From Podocnemis expansa (taxonomy: Eukaryota > Chordata > Testudines > Podocnemididae), in the NCBI GenBank assembly GCA_007922195.1, contig ML681996.1:15129990-15193989 (forward strand): 64,000 nucleotides of DNA. The letters are read 5' to 3'. The notes beneath the pieces were generated by a model. That model was not told the DNA's origin. It was given only the letters and a program-made list of their open reading frames with translations, and searched no databases. This document shows, piece after piece, positions 32,982 through 45,800 of the stretch. Numbering within the stretch: the first letter of the stretch is position 1; every line of letters begins with the position of its first letter. Position numbers and translations under genes: made by a program.

Positions 32982-33116
32982 CCCCAGACAATGTTCTCCC
33001 CAGGACTTGAAATTGGGGGGGGGTGGAGGGGGAGGCTTGGGGGTATTGGATGTTCTCCCTACGTTGATATAACACTTACTGGTTGACAAGTGTGGTGGGT
33101 GTTGGGGGCTGTAGGG

Positions 33117-33467
33117 CTATGTTCCATCTAAGCTGTGCACGTGTGTATGCACACACAGGTCATGAAACCTGTGCACACAAAATACAGCATGCACAAAAAA
33201 ATTCAAGTGCTCATATTTTCATACTATTTCAAGAAAGTGGATTCAAGTAGCATGTTTCAAGTAAGGCTTTGTAGTTTATAAAATCATTTCCATCATCATA
33301 TAAAAATAAAATTTAAATACTATTTGCATCATACACACTTGCTCTGTTGTGCTCACAAGTTTGACCACACTCACTGGAGGGCGCACAAATTTGGGCACTG
33401 ATTCCCAATACTTGCACAAAAGAAATTTTTTGCCCACACAGCCTATTAAAAATTAGAGGGAGCATTG
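33117..33467. mobile_element. hAT-type element, longer relative of 1022-1219
   Basis: It begins ctatgttccatctaa, ends ttagagggagcattg, and has a gtgtgc/gcacac-rich interior like the copy at 1022. No matching 8-bp flank is visible, so one edge may be altered. Confidence 0.62.
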
Positions 33468-33604
33468 AGGTTTCCACACAATTGGCATAACTCTTGTTAC
33501 TGGCTGGCAACTGCTGGGGGGTGGGAGGAAGGTATTGGGAAATTCAGGCTGGCTAAAGGAGGATGTAGGGGGTTGTTACGGAAATCACTGTCTCTGGAAA
33601 ACTA

Positions 33605-33696
33605 TTTCCAAGGGGATAGCCGTGTTAGTCTAGTCCAGCAAAAAAACCAAGGAGTCGTGTGGCACTTTAAGACTAACAGATTTATTTTTCGCATGA
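33605..33696 (-). repeat. Penelope-like terminal repeat, left part (split by CR1)
   Basis: gatagccgtgttagtctag, ccaaggagtcgtgtggcac, ttaagactaacagattta, cgcatga, in the same sense as 11926-12046. It continues across the CR1 at 36302 (gctttcgtgggagaag, ccacttcctcagatac). Confidence 0.82.
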
Positions 33697-36301
33697 AAGT
33701 GGAAACAAGCCAGTTGAAAGTCTGTGGGTTAAGTTTAGAGGGGAGAGCAACAAGGGGGATGTTGTGGTAGGTGTCTGCTACAGACCACCAGATCAGAAAG
33801 AGGAAGTGGATGAGGCATTCTGTGTACAACTAACAGAAGTTTCTAGAGCACAGGCCCTGGTTCTCATGGGGGACTTCAATTACCCTGACATCTGCTGGAA
33901 GGCCAATACAGCAGTGCACAGGCAATCCAGGAAGTTTCTGGAGAGTGTTGAGGACAACTTCCTGGTACAAATGCTGGAGCAACCAACGAGGGGCCTTGCG
34001 CCTCTCGATCTGCTGCTCACAAATAGAGAAGAATTTATCAGGGAAGTAGAGGTCAATGGCAGCCTGGGTAGCAGTGACCATGAAATGATTGAGTTCAAGT
34101 TGATGATTAAAGGAAAGAAGGAAAGAAGCAAAACACAGACCCTGGACTTCAGAAAAGCAGATTTTGTCTCCCTCAGGGAACTGATGGGCAGGATGCCTTG
34201 GGAGGCTGATCTGAAGGGGAAAGGTGTCCAAGAGAGTTGGGTGCATTTTAAAGAAACCCTGCTAAGGGCACAGCAAGATACAATTCCGATAAGGAGAAAG
34301 CACAGCAAATGTGGAAGGCGCCCACTGTGGCTTAACAGAGAGCTCTGCACTGAGCTGAAGCATAAAAAGGACGCTCACAGGAAGTGGAAGCTAGGACAGA
34401 TGACTAAGGAGGCATATAAAGACATTGCTCGGGACTGCAGGGATAAAATCAGAAAGGCCAAAGGACAAATGGAGTTGCGACTAGCAAGGGATGTGAAGGA
34501 TAATAGGAAGGGGTTCTACAAGTATATCAATAACAAGAAGAGGATCAGGGATGGTGTAGGTCCCTTACTGAATGGGGCAGGCATCCTCGTGACAGAGGAT
34601 GAGGAAAAAGCTGAAGTGCTCAATGCTTTTTTTACTTCAGTTTTCACAAGCAAGGTCAGCTCCCAGCCCACTACACTAGGTACGGGGGACTGGGGAGAAG
34701 AAGAGAGGCCCTTGGTGACAGTAGGTCAGGTTAGGGACTGCTTAAAGAAACTAGATGTGCACAAGTCCATGGGGCCGGATGAACTGCATCCGAGGGTGCT
34801 GAGGGAGCTGGCTGATGAGATAGCAGTACCGTTGGCCATTATCTTTGAAAACTCGTGGCGAACGGGGGAGGTGCCAGAGGACTGGAAAAAAGCAAATATA
34901 GTACCTATCTTCAAGAAAGGCAAAAAAGACGATCCAGGGAATTACAGACCTGTCAGCCTCACCTCAATCCCCGGAAAAATCATGGAGCAGCTTCTCAAAG
35001 AATCCATCCTGAAACACTTGGAGGAAAATAGAGTAATCAGGAACAGTCAGCATGGATTCACCAAGGGTAAATCATGCCTGACCAACCTCATCGCCTTCTA
35101 TGATGAGATGACTGGATTTGTGGATGCGGGAAGAGCCGTTGATGTCATATACCTTGACTTTAGCAAGGCTTTTGATACGGTTTCCCACAGCATTCTCATT
35201 GGCAAATTAAGGAAGTATGGGTTAGATGCGTGGACTGTAAGGTGGATAGAAAACTGGCTAGAACAACGGTTTCAGCGTGTAGGAATCAATGGCTCCATGT
35301 CAAGTTGGCAGGCAGTAACGAGTGGTGTACCCCAGGGGTCGGTCCTGGGGCCAGTTCTGTTCAATGTTTTCATTAATGATCTGGATGATGGGATAGATTG
35401 CACACTTAGTAAGTTTGCAGATGATACCAAACTGGGGGGAACGGTAGACACCCTAGAGGGCAGAGACAGGATTCAGGGAGACCTAGACAAACTGGAGCAG
35501 TGGGCCAAGAGGAATCTCATGAGGTTCAACAAGGATAAGTGTAAAATCCTGCACTTGGGACGAAAAAACCCCATGTACTGCTACAGGCTGGGGAGTGATC
35601 AGCTAAATAGCAGCACTGGAGAAAAGGACCTGGGAGTCATGGTGGATGGGAAGCTGGATATGAGTCAGCAGTGTGCTCTTGCTGCCAAAAAGGCCAATGG
35701 CATACTGGGCTGCATCAGAAGAAGTGTTGCCAGCAGATCGAGGGATGTGATCATTCCCCTCTATTCTGCACTAGTGAGGCCACATCTGGAATACTGTGTC
35801 CAGTTTTGGGCTCCCCACTACAAAAAGGACATGGACAAATTAGAGAGAGTCCAGAGGAGGGCAACCAAAATGATCAAAGGGCTGGAGCACAAGCCCTATG
35901 AAGAAAGACTGAAGGAACTAGGCTTATTTAGCCTGCAGAAGAGAAGACTGAGGGGGGATTTGATAGCAACCTTCAACTACTTGAAGGGTTGCTCCAAGGA
36001 GGAGGGAGCTCGACTGTTCTCGGTGGTAACAGAGGGCAGAACGAGAACCAATGGTTTCAAGTTACAGCTGGGGCGGTCCAGGCTGGATATTAGGAAAAAC
36101 TTCCTTACTAGGCGAGTGGTGAAGCATTGGAATAAGTTGCCTAGGGAGGTGGTGGAATCTCCATCTCTGGAGGTGTTCAAGTCCCAGCTGGACAAAACAC
36201 TGACTGGGATGATCTAATGGGAGTGGTCCTGCTTTTTTTGGCAGGGGGTTGGACTAGATGACCTTGTGGGGTCCCTTCCAACCCTATGATTCTATGATTC
36301 T
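33697..36301 (+). mobile_element. CR1 LINE, 5'-truncated, with open ORF2
   Basis: The element starts inside the endonuclease domain, encodes ORF2 through its natural stop at 36217, has a short 3' UTR (ggactagatgaccttgtggg), and ends in three copies of the octamer (attctatg) at about 36285-36305. That octamer tail marks CR1. atga flanks both sides (33693-33696, 36302-36305). It is the youngest-looking LINE here and lies about 200 bp upstream of the RELL1 CpG island in the same orientation. Confidence 0.95.
33764..36217 (+). CDS. CR1 ORF2, 5'-truncated (endonuclease C-half, RT, C-terminal domain)
   Basis: 817 open residues from 33764; the same phase stays open back to the truncation point at about 33697 (reading VESLWVK). 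Endonuclease motifs: [10 protein letters not shown] and [10 protein letters not shown] motifs: [57 protein letters not shown] and catalytic [10 protein letters not shown]-terminus: [18 protein letters not shown]. There is no internal stop or frameshift. The first half of the endonuclease, all of ORF1 and the promoter are missing, so it cannot be autonomous. The intact frame suggests recent insertion. Confidence 0.92.
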   Translation: MVGVCYRPPDQKEEVDEAFCVQLTEVSRAQALVLMGDFNYPDICWKANTAVHRQSRKFLESVEDNFLVQMLEQPTRGLAPLDLLLTNREEFIREVEVNGSLGSSDHEMIEFKLMIKGKKERSKTQTLDFRKADFVSLRELMGRMPWEADLKGKGVQESWVHFKETLLRAQQDTIPIRRKHSKCGRRPLWLNRELCTELKHKKDAHRKWKLGQMTKEAYKDIARDCRDKIRKAKGQMELRLARDVKDNRKGFYKYINNKKRIRDGVGPLLNGAGILVTEDEEKAEVLNAFFTSVFTSKVSSQPTTLGTGDWGEEERPLVTVGQVRDCLKKLDVHKSMGPDELHPRVLRELADEIAVPLAIIFENSWRTGEVPEDWKKANIVPIFKKGKKDDPGNYRPVSLTSIPGKIMEQLLKESILKHLEENRVIRNSQHGFTKGKSCLTNLIAFYDEMTGFVDAGRAVDVIYLDFSKAFDTVSHSILIGKLRKYGLDAWTVRWIENWLEQRFQRVGINGSMSSWQAVTSGVPQGSVLGPVLFNVFINDLDDGIDCTLSKFADDTKLGGTVDTLEGRDRIQGDLDKLEQWAKRNLMRFNKDKCKILHLGRKNPMYCYRLGSDQLNSSTGEKDLGVMVDGKLDMSQQCALAAKKANGILGCIRRSVASRSRDVIIPLYSALVRPHLEYCVQFWAPHYKKDMDKLERVQRRATKMIKGLEHKPYEERLKELGLFSLQKRRLRGDLIATFNYLKGCSKEEGARLFSVVTEGRTRTNGFKLQLGRSRLDIRKNFLTRRVVKHWNKLPREVVESPSLEVFKSQLDKTLTGMI

Positions 36302-36420
36302 ATGAGCTTTCGTGGGAGAAGATCCCACTTCCTCAGATACTTCGAAGCTGGGTGAACTTACAGAAAGGAATGAAACTAAATGCAAGGGGGTGTAAAACAT
36401 AGCATCAGGGCAGTTGTTAG
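36302..36420 (-). repeat. Penelope-like terminal repeat, right part (split by CR1)
   Basis: gagctttcgtgggagaaga, tcccacttcctcagatactt, then sequence similar to that after the repeat at 12030-12090 (gaacttacagaaagg, catagcatcagggcag). It completes the repeat interrupted at 33696. Confidence 0.78.
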
Positions 36421-36429
36421 GTTCAAACC

Positions 36430-36880
36430 ATGGTTTGAAGCTAACAGCCGCTCTGGAAGACCAGGCAGCCGCTTTTGCTTTCACTTTCAGGGCGAGGTGA
36501 AGCAGGCCCGGGGCCGGCTCCCGAGGCAGACGGGCCGGGCCGGGCGTTGCCTGGCAGCCACCTCCCCCCCCCTCCGGCGGAGGGGGCGGGGCACAGCTGG
36601 GGCGGACATGCGCAGTCAGCGGCGCGCCTGGGCTGGGCGGGGGTGGAGGTTGCGGCTGGGGCTGGGGCTGGGCGAGGGGCGGCTACTGGCGCAGCCCGCG
36701 GGCGCGGCTCGACAGCCGGGATGGCTCCGCGGGAAGCGACGGCGGCGCCCGGGATCCTCCCAACTCTCCCTGCCGCGGCCGCCCAGGGCAGCGGCTCCTT
36801 GCGCGGTGGGTGACTCGTTTCCGCGCCCCGGGCAGCCCCTGGATGTGGGGGGGATTCGCCCAACACCCCTCACCCCTGAA
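36430..36880 (+). promoter_or_regulatory. RELL1: CpG-island promoter of RELL1
   Basis: CpG dinucleotides are frequent here, while the flanks are AT-rich and CpG-poor. A GC box (gggggcgggg, 36582-36591) and an NRF-1-like catgcgca (36608-36615) lie 105-140 bp upstream of the RELL1 ATG. No TATA box is seen. This fits a TATA-less housekeeping-type promoter with dispersed starts. The exact start of transcription cannot be read from sequence. Confidence 0.72.
36721..36805 (+). CDS. RELL1: RELL1 exon 1 (start codon and N-terminus)
   Basis: The ATG at 36721 has G at -3 and G at +4, a good initiation context, and begins MAPR, as I recall the human protein does. The frame runs 85 nt to a donor gcg|gtgggt at 36805/36806, leaving one base of a split glycine codon. 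That is exactly the phase exon 2 needs. It lies inside a CpG island. The segment should be a signal peptide, but its hydrophobic core is weak (GILPTLPAAAA), so either the true first exon differs or the signal has diverged. Confidence 0.62.
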
Positions 36881-39800
36881 TGTCCCGGCGCTCCCCCGCT
36901 ATCAGCTGGTGACAGTGTTAGACCGATTCAGTGAGCCCCCAACACACCCCAAGCTTCCCCTCATAGCCCCAAACCTTCCCCTCTCCCCCCCCCCAGTTTC
37001 AGGTCCTGGTGGCCTCATCGCCCATTTCCCCTGCCCCATCCAGGCGTCCTGTGCACCCCTGGCACCTCCTGCCCCGGCAGTGCCCTCCTCCGCCCTTCCT
37101 GCTCGCTGGGCCCTGACTCGCCAGCCCCCTGCCCAGGCACGTGGGGGGATCTGGGAGACTTGGGGCCAGCTGGTTTCTTCCAGGATCTGGGATGGGGCAG
37201 CCGCCTGTCACTGGGGTCCCATCGGCAGGCTGGGGCCACAGGCGCTTCAATTCAGAGGGGTTGTGTTATGCCAGCAGTCTCAAATGCGGCCCATGGGCCA
37301 CATGTGGCCCCTAAAGCTATTTCCTGTGGCCTGCAACAACACTATTGTTACCACTATTTGCAACATCATTGTATAAAAAGGTTTCAGTGGTGCAGCTCAT
37401 TGGATAGTGTCCTCATCATCATGCAGCCTTTGTGGTGATTTAAGTTTGAGACCCCTCTGTTATGGAGTGCCCAGGCTGGGCACCCGAAGTGGAGAAGCAG
37501 AGCTCAGTCTGGGTATTCCCTCCTCTGCTTCTCCATTTTGAGCTAGTATCCTTTCTCCAAGTGATCTTATTTTAATGGTAGATGGAAGAGCCCCTTCCCT
37601 GCCCCCCCCCCATGACAATTCACTTTGATTCAGCTTTCTGTGTAATATCGTGTCACTAGAGGCACAGCAAAGGTGAGGAGGTCCCTGTTTCAGAGCTATA
37701 GCAAGAAAGTTTTTGGTTTTGTGAGTTCACCTCATGTAGCAAATAGCCTAATAGTTGCAAAACCAGATCTCTAAAATATTGGCTTTGTGACTTTTTTGCA
37801 TTTCTTATGTAATATGGCAACTCTGCCTTAAAATTGGATCCAGATTCATCAGTTGCAAACACTCAAAGCGGATGACTTGTTTCCAGACACTTCCCATTTC
37901 TGCCAGGAAGAGAGAAAATGGTCCCTGAAACAGCTGCCTCAGAAGATTGCATCTGTGTGAAGGGATACTGAATTTGGCTCGGAACTTTGGGAGTGGGATT
38001 TTTAGAGTTCACGAGTCCCCTGTTGATAATTCATGTTAAACCAAATTCCAGGGAAAGCAGCAGTTTTTAAACTAACATTGTGCTGCACAGATTTCAATCC
38101 AGATGTTGCAGTACTAATAAAATGAATGTGAAACTGGCTTAATTGCTTTTTATTAGCTAGAAATGCAGAAAGTAATCAAACCATAGCGACATGCAAATCT
38201 GATTTAATTTTAAATTTGATTCAATGGGATGGATCACTTGATTTCCTGTTCTAGTCATTCCCTGTTAATCACATGCCATTGGCTAGTACCTACTGTCAGA
38301 AGGCAAGTTCCGGAGAGCTAGCTTTGTTAGTCTGTTTCAGAAAAACAAAGAAGTCCTGTGCACTGTTAAATACTAACAAAAACAAATCACATGAGCTTTC
38401 CTGGGTATAATCCTACTTTACATATCCATCAAATGGAAACTCATTAGGTGAATGTATATGTTCAGAGGAGGTAAATCACAAGATCAGGTCAGTCTTTTTC
38501 AGCAAATCAAACAAAAAACAGTCTCACACTCCCCTAAAAACCCCCAGCTTGTTTGGTTTTTTGAAGAAGAAGGAACTGAGCTTGTAACCCACCTTTCTCT
38601 GCATATGTATGTTCACCTGCATACATCAGATGCCCAAAATGTAAACTGTAGAAGTGAGAGTATACTCACAAAAATTCATTTGATAAATAAATTTGTCAGT
38701 CTCCATAAGTGCCACAGGACTGCTTATTTGTTTTGTCAGAAGAAAGTGTACTGAGCTAGGTGGACCATTGTTTTCACCTTTATTATGGCCTTTCTTATGT
38801 TTGTTTTTTTTTTTGTTTTTTTTTAAAGCTATCTTTAAGGTGACATCTAGAATAATAGATTAAGATATAGTGTGACTTCAAATCTAACTATCCTTTTTGA
38901 ACAGTCTTGTGGAATGAAGTTGGTAGATCGAAAGGATTGAGTCTGCTGGGAAAGGGTCAATCTTGCCTAAGCAAACGCCTGGGTACAATATTAAGCATCG
39001 CTCCAAGGCTTTTTACACTCTGATTTTTCAGGTTTCATTCCCAAAGGTGCAGGGGTCACCAACCAACTCTCACTAGTGGGGCATAAGTTAGCATGCTAAA
39101 AATAACAGAATGGATATTGTGTTTCAGGCTCTCAACCGTTGGTGAGCAGTAGGCTTTAAAGACAGTTACACTGATGAATTCTTAGGGTGGTGTGTAACTT
39201 TAAAAAAAAAAAAAAGTGCTCCATGTACATGGGTGAGGAGGCTCACTCCCAGCTGCAACGTAGATATACCCTGTGGGTCTGAAAGATCATAGTATAGACA
39301 AAATCTTCAAGCACACACTAACTTTTAACATCACATTCAGGTATCAGGTTTAGTTGATTCTTCTTTGTCAGACCTAAATTTTCTTTCTCTTCTGGAGTTA
39401 CTGAGTTGTGTTGACTCACTGGATTTCTACCAAGGGAATTAATTATTTTTTTCTGGGGTGTGCAGGCATACACACAAGGGAGAGGGGGGAGGAAGCTGTA
39501 AGAGAAGGAGTGAATTTTGCTTTTTTCCCAGAACACTTTCAGATCGCAGTTCTTGCTCATACTATTGAGTAAGATTTACATTAACTGTTGTCCTCTCTCT
39601 CCTTCAGTATATGTGACATAGGTTTGTACATGCTATAGTTGCTGTGCAATTTTTGCTGTAGCTTTGTGAAGAGAAACTAGCATTTATACAGATTTGTTTA
39701 ATTTAGCCAGAAGGTTGGGAATGTGAGCATGTATGGACATTTAATTTTTGTAAATGTCTGTTCAAGTTTAGTTCAGTTGAACTGGAATAGGAAATTGAAT

Positions 39801-42800
39801 ATAATTAAGCTAGTGAATTTTTGAGGTGGCATACATGAGTGGGAGGAGAGCTTAGTAATATTTCCTTTTAAAACTTAATGCCAGGAATCATTAAATGGAC
39901 AGGAACTTGTTTCTGAAAACTGGACTTGTAAAACTTTGGGACAGGAAACTCATAAGAGATTGAGGGAGTCTGACAGACTCGGTTTCTTTCTGGTTTTGTC
40001 ATCGACTCTTCCCTTCACCTTTTCTAAAAAGACAACTGCTGTTAGACATCCACACCATCTGTGATCAATCTTGGGGAAGGGAGGAGAGAATCACCATTGT
40101 GCGTAAACTTCAGTTTTCAGTTAAATATTAGAAATGCACTTAATAGTGACAACTATTCTCAATAGTTATGGCTCTACCAAGTGCATGGGCCATTTTGGTT
40201 AATTTTATGGTCATAGAATTTTTAAAATAATCAGATTCATGGTTTCAGTGCGTTTATAGAGAGTTTTGGACATGGCTAGCTAAATCAGGTTAAATAGCAT
40301 TTTTGTTAATCCAGTGAAATTTTGCATGAGACCTTATGTGGATATTGGCATTCAGGAGGGGGAAAAACCCCCCAAAACAACAGCCTACAGAGGTTCCTGT
40401 CCTCAGATGTTTACAGCTGGTCATCTAGTTTTGTGTTTGTACAGACCCTAGTACAAGGGGATCCTGATCAATGAGTGGGGCTTCTAGGTGTTGATGTAGC
40501 GATGATAGGTAAATAACAAAACCTGGGTTCTTCCTGATTCTTGCCTTTGAGTTTCATGTTCAGCTACATGATGCCATGAAATCTTTAGCACCCTTTCTTT
40601 TCTTTTTTTTTTTTTTTTTTTTTGCAAATTTTTTTCTTACTTATGAAGGGAAGAACTTCAAGTGATTGCCTCTTAGTCGTTTTCAAACCATTTCTGGGAT
40701 TCCCAAAAAAGTAGAATGGGGTAGAGTGTGACTGATGTGATTTTTAAAGACTGACAAATTTATTTATTGTATGAGCTCTCATGGGAGGAAAAAGTGCATT
40801 ATTTATTTGGCTTAATAAGTCTTATGTGGGAAGTGAACAAAACTTGCATATGTTGTTAATCATACCTAACTTAAACTGTTGGCTGATTGATACTGTGTCC
40901 ATGCTACAGCAATAGTAGTGCTGCTGCTGTTCTGAGACACTACAGAGACAGAAGGGGTTTATCCATTACTGCCTTTTGGCTAAGATCAAGTGTAGTAATG
41001 TTTCTGAATTTCTTAGCTTTTGTATTCCAAACCCATAGTCTTTTGACTTTCTCTATCCAGGATACTGTAGCTCATGTACTGGTTGTACTTTCCATCTTTA
41101 CTGCAACACTTTCCTTCTCAGTGGCCCATACTGTGAACCTGGATGCCCAGTCACTCCCTATGTTTAACACTATGATTGTCTGGTCCTTTATAACATTATC
41201 TTAATAAAATTTTTTAAATCTGTGAGTCCTCCATCTCCATGTGTAGACATATGGGGATTGATCTATGCGCTGCACGGGAGCTCCCAGCCCCAGCCCCAGC
41301 CCCGCTCCTCTCTCCCTGCTTCTGAGAGGGGGCAGAGGAGCAGGCAGGTAGTAGGGTTGCAGCCTTCTGGGGCTGCAGAGATTTCTCAGAACCAGGGCGA
41401 GAGGAACCAGCAGGGCTGGGGGCTGTCCTGAGGCTGCAGAGGTCACTACACAGTGGTTGAGAACTGCTGCTCTAGGGAATTCCTGGCTTCTCTATCAGAT
41501 CTGTTTTCACTGAGTTTGCCATTGACTTTGGTGGTGCCAATATTTATGTCTGCTTCTGGAGCAGTTCCAAAGGGGGTACCTGTGTTAGTCTAGTTCGTCA
41601 AAACAAACAAGGAGTCCTGTGGCACTTTAAAGCATCTTCAAAGCATCTGACGAAGTGGGATTTTCTCCCATGGAAGTTCATGCAATAAATCTGTTAGTCT
41701 TTAAGTGCCACAGGACTCCTTGTTTGTCTTGGAGTAGTGGGACCTGATATAATTCCTCTAAGGCATCATGCAGGAGCCATTTTTAAGGCTTTTACATGTT
41801 TTGTTGAGGGAAACTGTATGATGCTGCTTCTTTGGGCAAATGTGCATTGTGGCCAGAGCCTTAAAATTATGTGCATTATTTTTAGTGTTCTGAAAATAGA
41901 TGCAGTTGTATTTTCATGTTGAAAGAAACAATGGCTTTCCATTTCATTCCTTCAGTGTCTACTTACTGAGTGAAATTATATTTTAGATATTTCTGAATAG
42001 ACCTTACCTATTGCTTTTGTAACATATGGTACCTTAATTGAATTTCAGTCTTTTTCTGATAACACTTGTCTGAGGAGTGGCTGTTTCTAGCTGCCATTTC
42101 CTTATTTCTTCATGTCATTTTATCTCTTCTTTACTTCCTGCTTGTCTTACTGAGGTCTGTCTGATATGTTGGTAGAGTACAGTGAAGCTAGTGTGCTAAA
42201 GCCAGTAGAGAAGGGAGTAGTATGTCTGGACTTCCTAGGAGAAAGAGCAAGAAGTCTTGTGGCACTTAAAGACTAACAGATTTATTTATCGCATGAGCTT
42301 TCATGGGAGAAAATCGCACTTGTCAGAAGGAGCTGCATTTGGCTGATGTGTTCTAAGACAGCTCATCAGGCCTCCAGATGGATACTGATGTGAAGGATAT
42401 TAGCAGGCTGCAGTTTGATAGATTGTCAAGAAGCAGTTTTGTTAAATAAAATTACCTTGTAAGATTTTATCAAATAACTTTATTTCCATGCTTTTAAACA
42501 AGCTGTGCTGTAATGTCTATCTCTGAATTGTATGGAGAGACTGCTACTTGTGGTGTATTCAGCTAAATCAGATACAGTGTTTAACAAATGTAAGTGCTGA
42601 TTTTTGGAACAATGACCCATAGAATCATAGAAGATTTAGGATGGAAGAGACCTCAGGAGGTCATCTAATTCAGCCTCCTGCTCAGAGCAGGACCAACCTC
42701 ATAAAGCATCCCAGGCAGGGCTTTGTTGAGCTGGGCCTCAAAAACCTCTAAGGATGGAGATTCCACCACCTCCCTAGGCATTCTGTTTCAGTGCTTCCTC

Positions 42801-45800
42801 CTAGTGAAAAAACATTTCCTAATACCCTACTTAGACCTCCCTCCGTGCAACTTGAGACCAATGATTTAGTTCTGTCATCTGCCACCAGTGAGAATACCGT
42901 AGCTCCATCCTCTTTGGATTCCCCTTTAGGAAGTTGAAGGCTGCTGTCAAATCCCCTCCTCATTCTTCTCTTCTGCAGACTCAATAAGCCCAGTTCCCTA
43001 ACCCTCTTCTCATAAATAATGTGCTTCAGCCCCCTAATTATTTTTGCTGCCCTCTTTTGGAGACACTCCAGTTTGTCCACATGTAGCAGTGGGCCCAAAA
43101 CAGGACACAGTACTCCAGATGTGGCCTCAGGAGTGCTGAATAGAAGAGAATAATCACTTTTCTTTAGCTACAGGCGATGTGCCTATTAATTCAGCTCAAT
43201 ATGCTGTTAGATTTCTAGGCAACAAAGGCACACTGTTGACTCGTATTCAACTTCTTATGGAATGTAACCCCAAGTCTTTTTCTGCAGAACTGCTGCTTAG
43301 CCAGTTGGTCCCCAGGCTGTAGCAGGGTGAAAGAGCACATCAGAAAATCTAGGACTAAAACTATACAGTTTGCAAAACAAACATAAAATGGAGTTCTTTG
43401 CTAAGGAAGGAAAGGACATTAAAGTATTGTTTAAAGGATGTTTTATGGTAAGTAAACAACAAAAATCAAGCTGATGGCAAGTGCTTTAAGGAATGCAAAC
43501 TTGGATTACAATGATAGACATTATTGAGTTACTGCTTGAGAGACTGGGGAAAATAAAGAAAATATTCTATTTAATTGCTGGTCTTGTGTAGTCTGGATTA
43601 AAAAAGAAACCAAACAGAATTGATCTCTGTTGTGAAGAGTGTTTATTCTGAGACGCTGAATCTAGAGCTAAAGAAGCTTTAAAATAAATATTAACTGGAC
43701 CAGTAATTCTAATTCTGTATTATTAGGAAGATGGCAAATCCTCCATGCAAACAAATGTAGACAGGTCACTGATGGGTTGGCCTGGCATTTTAACGGTTCA
43801 GAGAGCTCATTTATGGTGCCAAATATGAAATCTAGCAAGTAGTACTAAACAGTGTTCCACAAGAAAGGCACTTGATCATTAAGGACACTTCTGCAAACAG
43901 CAGGCTGGAGGATGGGGGAATCATCTGTGTCTAATCTCCTTGAACTGCTAAAAGAATGTGGCAGTGACTGGAGGTTAATGGTGGTTCTGAGAAGAAAAGC
44001 ACCAGTATCAGAGAAGGAAGAAAGGCAGGATGATTAATGCTAGTAGAGGGGGAACTTGCTTTGGCTGGACATGGATCCTGCACTGCAATGGAAAAAACCT
44101 TAAACAAAGTCGGGAGAGAGTTTGTATTACATTTGCTATAATTTTGTCTTGTGGTTTTGGTCAGGTTCTTGTCATTGCAACCTTTTGATCTGAACATAGC
44201 TCTGTTACTCTTTTATGTCTAAGTGTTGTTTTGCTGATATGCAGGTAATACAGCACTGGAATGAATGAAAAGATATTATAAAACATATAATGATTGACTA
44301 TGTGAGGCGAGATGTTTCGACTTGAGTTTTTTCTGCTGTACCCTGTTTTCTCTGAAGGTGGTCAGACATAAACATCTGAACCAGTGCTGAGTAGAGGGAT
44401 AGAAGATCAGCTCTTTGTATCTGTGTGATCATGAATAGAAACAGCGAAGAATGCTAGTCTTTAGTTGAGATTTGTCATTGTTGGTGCTTTTGCTTTTTAG
44501 ATCAGGATTCATCAGAGTGGAGAAAAATTCAAGCCAGAGATCTAAATTAGATCCGTTAATTTTTTTAAACAAATAGAAACTCTTGAAGAGGTCTAGATCA
44601 CAGCTAGCATTCAAATCTTAAACCTCATCAATAGTGTTACAGTATGTTCTAAAGTGCCATTTTTAGTGAGTGTCTGTCCTGTGACTAGGTTTTCTATAGT
44701 TTCTTCTAACAAACAGGCAGATGGGCACACTCTGGAAAAGGAGCAAAAGGTGGGGAAATAACATAATACAAGTAATTGGGTTACTAGGTACTGTAAACTG
44801 GTTTAATCAGGTACACCAGTGCCGGACTGAACTTTCACTTTGGCTGTGTAGACCATAGCAGCACTGTAACACTAAGAATATTGGTGTACAATATTGCAAA
44901 TAAATAAAGACATGCAATAAATAGATTTGTTAGTCTTTAAGTTCCACAGGACTCCTTGTTTGTTTTACAGAACTGGACTAACATGGCTGTCCCTTTTGAA
45001 TATTGCCAAAGTGCTCTTAGTGGTGTGGGTGGACTGGTATAGTCACACTTACTGTCTCATCATCCCCAAAGAGCAAAATGAACTGTTCAGGTGAAGGCAG
45101 GTTTTGCTGTTGCAAGTGCATCTACGCCAGTTTTTTCTGCCAGCACAGTTACGCTGGTCAGGGATCACACCTCTTTGCACCCCTGACATACTTAACTGGG
45201 CAGAAATCTGTACTGTACGCCTTGCCTAAAACCCTTGGTATGTTGCTGTGCCACAGTTAGACACCAGCAGCTGTCCTGTACCAGCTGTTTCAGGCACATG
45301 AGGCTCAAACTGAAGGGCTGTTTAACTGTGATATAGGTGCTTGGGTTTTGGCTTGGGCTGCAGCCTGAGCTCTGGGACCCTCCCGCCTTGCAAGGTCCTA
45401 AGCCCAACCTACACTGAAGTTAAACTAGAGGTGGACAAAAGTGGCTCACAGGTAGGTGCCAGCAATTTTACTTTTAGTTGCCAGAGGGCACTCTTCCATT
45501 ACATTTCTGTAGTTGAGCTAGGTGGCAGGCCACTAAAGCTGGTCATCATGGCAACCAGAAACATACATTTGTTGAGGTCTGAGTTGTTAACAGCCCCTAA
45601 GTCTGAGCCCTGCAAGCCTGAGTTAGCTGGCATGGGCCATCTGTGGGATTTTGATTGCATTGTAGACATAAACCCTCTTTAACAGCTTTGATGCAATGTT
45701 GTATATTTTGAGAATAAGGCGTGGTGTCAGAAAGGTTTCAGATATGCCTATCATGCTTCTGAAGGGGGAAAAAAATTATAGCATGATTTAATTGCCTAGG

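Noticed and set aside
36380..37376. Frames of 140-190 codons around the CpG island
   Set aside because: CpG-island composition opens many phases; only the short frame from 36721 joins RELL1 exon 2 in phase.
40887..41204. 105-codon frame with hydrophobic stretches
   Set aside because: It runs over the U2 snRNA fragment and has no family match; chance frame.
41450..41475. hAT right terminus (cagtggttgagaactgctg)
   Set aside because: No left partner or matching 8-bp flank was found, so no element is called.
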